The notes under the pieces were generated by a model. That model did not search any database, was not told the DNA's origin, and worked only from the letters and a program-made list of their open reading frames with translations. The translations under genes were made by a program, and so were the position numbers. DNA of 64,000 nucleotides from Aplysia californica. Taxonomy: Eukaryota > Mollusca > Gastropoda > Aplysiida > Aplysiidae. The stretch is taken from assembly GCF_000002075.1 (NCBI RefSeq), contig NW_004797893.1:410566-474565 (forward strand), read 5' to 3'. Below are positions 60,001-64,000 of the stretch, in pieces (position 1 is the stretch's first letter; each line of letters begins with the position of its first letter).

Positions 60001-63000
60001 TAATGTTATTTATTAAGTTCTAGAATCAAGAAGACAGCTCACTTGTTACATGCAGCTAAACCCTGGTATATGGCCAACCTTTAGACAAGCATTAAGTTGC
60101 CAGTAGTATGGCAGGGCTGGTGGCATAACAGGGTTTTAATGCTGTCTTCTATAAATAGCACCAACTACCCAACGTCGAGGGAAACGATTCTGCCACGACT
60201 AGATGAAAGACAATATTGTGTTTATTTTCCTTTGCCCCAAACTCAATGTGGCGATGGCTAGCTGTCATGTGAGAAAGAAACAGAGCTTATCACTATTGCT
60301 GAGCACCTGGTAAGTAGGTCAGGTGCAGAGCGCTGTAGGCTACACAACACGGGTGCTGCCCCCAACCTCTCTCAACCCAAAACATGTCTTGCATGCATGA
60401 ACAACGCATGTGTTCGGTGAGGAAGATAGCCCCTGATTGGCTTGAATGCAATGGCTGTGTCTCTGATGGGTCAATCGTTATGTATCTTGTGTGATATGCA
60501 ATAAGTGTATAACTATCCACGACGCAGGGCTATTGAGTGTTCCATGTAATAGGATAGAGAAGATATGTTATGTTACTGGAAAAAAATTACTGGAAAAAAA
60601 TTTGCGAAGCCTCCTCTTTGGGGGCTGATCGCCCCCACAAGCAACTACATTGAATCTGAGTATACTCATCTGTGTGTTAATTATACACAAGGTATTTTGT
60701 TGATTAAAAAAACCAACAAAACCGCAATAACAACTGGGAATTTTCATTCCCTTGAATCCGATTTTTGTTTAATATGAGTTTGTTGAATCCACGTTTCACT
60801 GCATCTCTGATGACTGTTTCGCTGGTGGCGTTGTGAAACATATTTTCATAACTCTGTTTTGAGACAAAGAGGCTTTTGGTCAGTGTAACAGTATAACCAT
60901 TTGAAAAAGTCATTCCTATGACAGTTGAATTTTAATTCATAAAAAAAACAGTCACAGTTTCACATAGATTTTTTCACACAAGTAAGGTAACTGATTAGGC
61001 TTTCGATTTAGCAAATATAAAAATTTGGTGCAGAAAATGAAAAAAAAGGCATTTTGTCAGCTTACAGCAGTATTGCCCTTCCTATACGTGCACTGGCAGA
61101 ACCAAGCAATATGAAGGGGGGCAGTTTAACTGTACAAGAATGGATTTTTACAATGGACCTCTTCATACTTCATGTTCAGACAAGCTGAAATCAGAAAGAA
61201 TCTACAAAATTTACAAGAGGTTCATGAAGAGAAATATACAAATTATATATATATATATATATATATGCAAACTGCTGTGTGAACTCCTTGTGTTGCACTC
61301 ACCTCTCAAGGACGATACTCTCAATGAGAGATACACTGAGAGCCCTGATAGCTTTGTAGTAATCTGATTTTCAAGTTAAAGAAAACAAAACTTGCCTTTT
61401 GTCCAAAAAGTTACCCTAGCAGTGAAGTCTAAGCACATTGTTCAGATGTGGATTGGACCTGTATTTTCTGTTTTACTGCATCTGTAACATGTTCGTGCAT
61501 ATGGTCTGATCCATACTTCACGTTACCGGTAGGCCTCTCTATATATATATACAATCTTGAATCCCAATAGATGCACATTTTTACCCATTTTTCAATTCAG
61601 TTTTAAAAAAATGTTGAGGCTCTCCTTCTTTCCGTGGTATAGTGAATCACTAGTTACAAAGCCCAAAACTAAACTCGCTGCAGGCGAGCTAAAACACAAG
61701 TGGCCATGGCAAATATTAAACAAACTACTAGAGAATTCTTTGTACATGTAGCTTGTATGTAAATGTTCCGCGCAATTTACAGGTCATCACAATCGCAATC
61801 AGCGCATTTTAACGATCGTATAATTGTGCGGCAATCTTAAGATTGCGCCGCGCGTTTTAATGATTGTATAATTGTATCATTCTTGTGAGCTCTTCAGTTT
61901 CATATATCTTAATTTACTTAATTTTCATTTTCATATTTTTACACTTTTGAAAACATACGTGAATGTTCCTTGATGTGAGTAAAAGAATAAAGATGTAAGT
62001 GAATAAAAAAATTATTTCAAAAACATAAAATAAATTAAATGTACTTTGGGAACTTTTGAGTTTGATACCTGGCATTGTATCAATCTTGTGGGCTCTTCCG
62101 TTTCATACGTTAATTTTAATTTTCCTATTTTTACACTTTTGAAAATATATGAATGTTCCTTGATGGGAGTAAAAGAATAAAGATGTAAGTGAATTAACTC
62201 ACTTCAGATGGGTCACACAACAGTTGCGTGACCCCCGCCATGACGCTCGCGACGGGTCTCACAAGCCCTGCGTGACCAACTTTGGAATTTTTTTTTCGCT
62301 CTACAAATCACGCACGGATCGCGAGACCCGCCTCGTACCCTTGTTTGGCCAAGCCTGAGCTACTTAGACTTCGTTTCGTATCTCTGGGGCCGGTAGTTTT
62401 TAAGTTATTGAAGGTGAAGTACAGTGACCCCAACTGGGGTTGAACAGACCGGAACTCGCGCTTTGTTTTTTTTTCTATACAGCTCATAGTAATCCGACAG
62501 TCGCGTCGTAGTGACGGTCGAAGAAGTCGCATGAACAAGAATCACATAATTTCGCCGTTTTCTATACTTCTGTGCGTTTTACTAGTTCTAGTGCCTCAGA
62601 ATATGATGTGTCTAATAGTTAGGATCCTGGATATGTACCCGAACACGGCCCGAGTCGTAGTTCTAGGGCTAGATCTAGCACTAGTACCGGTGTTGTTTTT
62701 CGCGCAACGAAATCACAACGTCGTGCCGTACATCTGTCTCATGTAATTCAGTGTATGGGTCTGAATCAATTCACAGACCAGCTTTTATATTTCCACCAAA
62801 CACTTGCACATGTATACAAATCAAACCAGAACACTTTGAACTTTTATTTTTGTTGTTGCAGTGAATTTCATTCTACTTGTCACGTCTCTGGAAATTTTTC
62901 GAAAATCAAATTCATGCCAATTTTTAAAAAATCATACAAATTAAAGTATTAGACTTAGACAACTTTAGTTTTTTGTATTAGATTAAGCTTGAATGTTACT

Positions 63001-63701
63001 TTACTGTGTCAAAAAATGATTACAATAGGGTAATTCTGAGAGTTGTGGTGATTTATTGAAATATCCCCCAAAACGCCAGTCTTCAATGCTTGTGACTGGT
63101 GAAAGGGCCCAGTCTCAAGTGAGTTAAAAAAAAAATTATTTAAAAAATATAAAATATTAACTTTTCAGATTGCAGCACAATTAAAAATATGATTGTTAGA
63201 ACATGCATTATACTATTGCGCCGATCGGTAAATTGAGCGGAACATATATAAATAAGCAAATGTGACCAAATACTTATTAACATAAAAACTTGAAGAGAAA
63301 TCCATTGAGTTATGGAGTACAAAAAAAGGATACTGATCTGGAACATGCCACCTCCACTGTCTCCAACACGGGTGACAAAGTTATGCTGTGGAAACAAATA
63401 AGGAGAACCTATAAAGATCAATCACATTGACTACTATGACTTCTGTGACTAGCAAAGACCATCACAACAGGCTTTTATTACCTGTAAAAAAAATGACCAA
63501 AAACAAGATTCACATCCATGCCTAAACATACTGTAAGTAGGCCTATATTCTATGTGTTTTTTTAAAAAGAGAACGTGCACAATTTTGAAACACTCCACAA
63601 TTGCTGTGTTGAGTACTTACACAATTTTCTGAAAGACACTTTAGATACTGATCCAGAGATTGCTGGTTCATTGCCTTATCTTTGGGCATAGCACTGCTGA
63701 T
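54098..63701 (-). CDS. POLR3C: DNA-directed RNA polymerase III subunit RPC3, 3' part
   Basis: RPC3 belongs to the Pol III RPC3-RPC6-RPC7 subcomplex that works in initiation at tRNA and 5S genes (family knowledge). Exons in transcript order: 63701-63621, 63385-63334, 61363-61303, 58903-58837, 58176-58093, 57722-57621, 56904-56855, 54299-54098. The phases join without a break. The protein includes LDQYLKCLSENCHNFVTRVG, DSGGGMFQI, SIVLERFGSKALRMFKVIL, HAMLPPKEAKELLYKMFAEN, ELSKTPDHAPARTFYLFNVN and RLLDKQERVEAIIASL, aligning over nearly every residue with the C-terminal winged-helix and coiled-coil part of human RPC3. The N-terminal exons lie beyond 64000. After VTPSERAQLKK the frame runs into VGDASKTWANFLYSFQCG and a stop at 54098, unlike the usual RPC3 tail, so a last exon may be missing from this model. 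Introns hold several DNA transposons. Confidence 0.94.
55063..55681. mobile_element. piggyBac-like non-autonomous element (POLR3C intron)
   Basis: TTAA flanks at 55059-55062 and 55682-55685. Inverted ends CTCACTCACTACCACAACC and GGTTGTGAGTGAG. 619 bases between the flanks, no transposase frame. Confidence 0.75.
55833..56623. mobile_element. Non-autonomous pogo/Tigger-like element, 'GTGCTTTAAGC' family
   Basis: Ends CAGTCCATGCTGGCTTTAAG and CTTTAAGTCGGCACCGACTG, flanked by TA (55831-55832, 56624-56625). The words 'gcttaaagccgaag', 'gtgcttgaagcc' and 'gtgctttaagcc' recur in both ends. The middle is CpG-containing (gtccacgcgcgcggctg) and holds no transposase. POLR3C intron. Confidence 0.75.
57723..58092. 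other. POLR3C intron, nothing recognised
   Basis: Unique-looking AT-rich intron sequence. The same holds for 56905-57620, 58177-58836 and 59919-61302 apart from ordinary A runs and a (TA)n tract at 61244-61266. Confidence 0.5.
59098..59918. mobile_element. Non-autonomous pogo/Tigger-like element, 'AGCGGGA' family
   Basis: Ends CAGTAGAACACGACTAGCGG and CCGCTATAGCCGTGTTCTACTG, flanked by TA (59096-59097, 59919-59920). 'agcggga(a)' and its inverse recur in both ends. An R1 tail (gcagttgcgagcgctgtaaa, 59620-59672) lies inside. No transposase frame. POLR3C intron. Confidence 0.75.
59620..59672 (+). repeat. SINE-like family R1, tail fragment inside the pogo-like element
   Basis: 'cactcatatgaacttaagca', 'gttgcgagcgctgtaaaacc' and 'tctactaaaactaaagg' match the R1 3' tail. 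Its position inside the element at 59098 suggests it arrived after that element or is carried by it. Confidence 0.5.
61765..63243. mobile_element. Outer DNA element with inverted ends, interrupted by a piggyBac-like insert
   Basis: Ends GTTCCGCGCAATTTACAGGT and (inverted) GTTCCGCTCAATTTACCGAT form terminal inverted repeats of about 20 bases. Inside, a segment of about 200 bases is duplicated in tandem (from 61871 and again from 62075), and the second copy is split by the element at 62198. Without the insert the element is about 550 bases. No target-site duplication could be settled, so no superfamily is assigned. Confidence 0.6.
62198..63123. mobile_element. piggyBac-like non-autonomous element nested in the 61765 element
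   Basis: TTAA flanks at 62194-62197 and 63124-63127. Inverted ends CTCACTTCAGATGGGTCAC and CCCAGTCTCAAGTGAG. CpG-rich left subterminal region. Open frames inside have no recognisable transposase motif. The neighbouring repeat copy shows the uninterrupted target. Confidence 0.8.
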
Positions 63702-64000
63702 CTGCAAAAGAATGACACAAATATTTTCCATTCATTAGTAGTAGATCTATAGAAATTAACAAACAAAAAAGGATAAAAATACTTTAAAGTTTACCAAAAT
63801 TTAATTAACTTCATTTTCCATCATCTGTAACATAAGTAAAATACTTCACTTTGATTTGTATTCTTTTCTTGTTGCCTTTTTCTTTAGTGAGCAATACGCA
63901 TACACATTAATCCTTTTTCAATCATGTACTTCTCCCTAAATCAAAATTCTGTTATGTCTATATCACCCACTCTCTTCTGTCTCTTTCACCCGCGAATTGA

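Noticed and set aside
62531-62746. 71-codon hydrophobic frame resembling a small membrane protein
   Set aside because: It lies inside the piggyBac-like element at 62198. Another frame there is Ser/Arg-rich as in transposase N-termini, and neither is supported.

Overview
The window is nuclear DNA of an animal. Three intron-containing genes with clear human counterparts can be read. Introns are GT-AG, and the gaps are filled with eukaryotic repeats: pogo-type and piggyBac-type DNA transposons, RTE-like LINE ends, tRNA-headed SINEs, microsatellites and long G or C runs. The repeat style and protein divergence suggest a lophotrochozoan, most likely a marine gastropod mollusc. That is inference; no species can be named.

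Layout. 1-1820 is non-coding. 1854-36348 (+) is a complete LTN1 (listerin) gene: 31 coding exons join without a frame break into about 1783 residues ending in the listerin RING. Its 3'UTR runs to a poly(A) signal near 37750. 37.8-49.0 kb is a repeat-rich intergenic block. It holds SINE-like and LINE fragments, long G runs, a 378-base assembly gap (41984-42361), a pogo-like element, two arrays of a variable-centre hairpin repeat (45.3 and 48.8 kb), and between them a 0.9 kb foldback structure made of tandem units. 49041-51467 (+) is a two-exon glutaredoxin-like gene (C5orf63 family). 54098-63701 (-) is the 3' two-thirds or so of POLR3C (RNA polymerase III subunit RPC3); its 5' exons lie beyond the window. 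It is convergent with the glutaredoxin-like gene and its introns carry several more DNA transposons.

The three genes do not form a pathway. LTN1 acts in ribosome-associated quality control, POLR3C in transcription of tRNA and 5S genes, and the thioredoxin-fold protein has no settled role.

The most unusual observations are: (1) two places in LTN1, before exons 13 and 30, where the 3' splice site plus the first bases of the exon are repeated in tandem with a period near 70 bp, giving rows of decoy acceptors; (2) the foldback array at 47.2-48.1 kb; (3) a hairpin array apparently split at a palindrome centre by a 3.3 kb insertion that contains that foldback; (4) a nested transposon at 61.8-63.2 kb whose pre-insertion site is preserved in a neighbouring duplicate; (5) five different CAGT...ACTG, TA-flanked non-autonomous element families, each with its own iterated subterminal word. 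No retrovirus-like element, CRISPR array, rRNA gene or functional tRNA gene was recognised.
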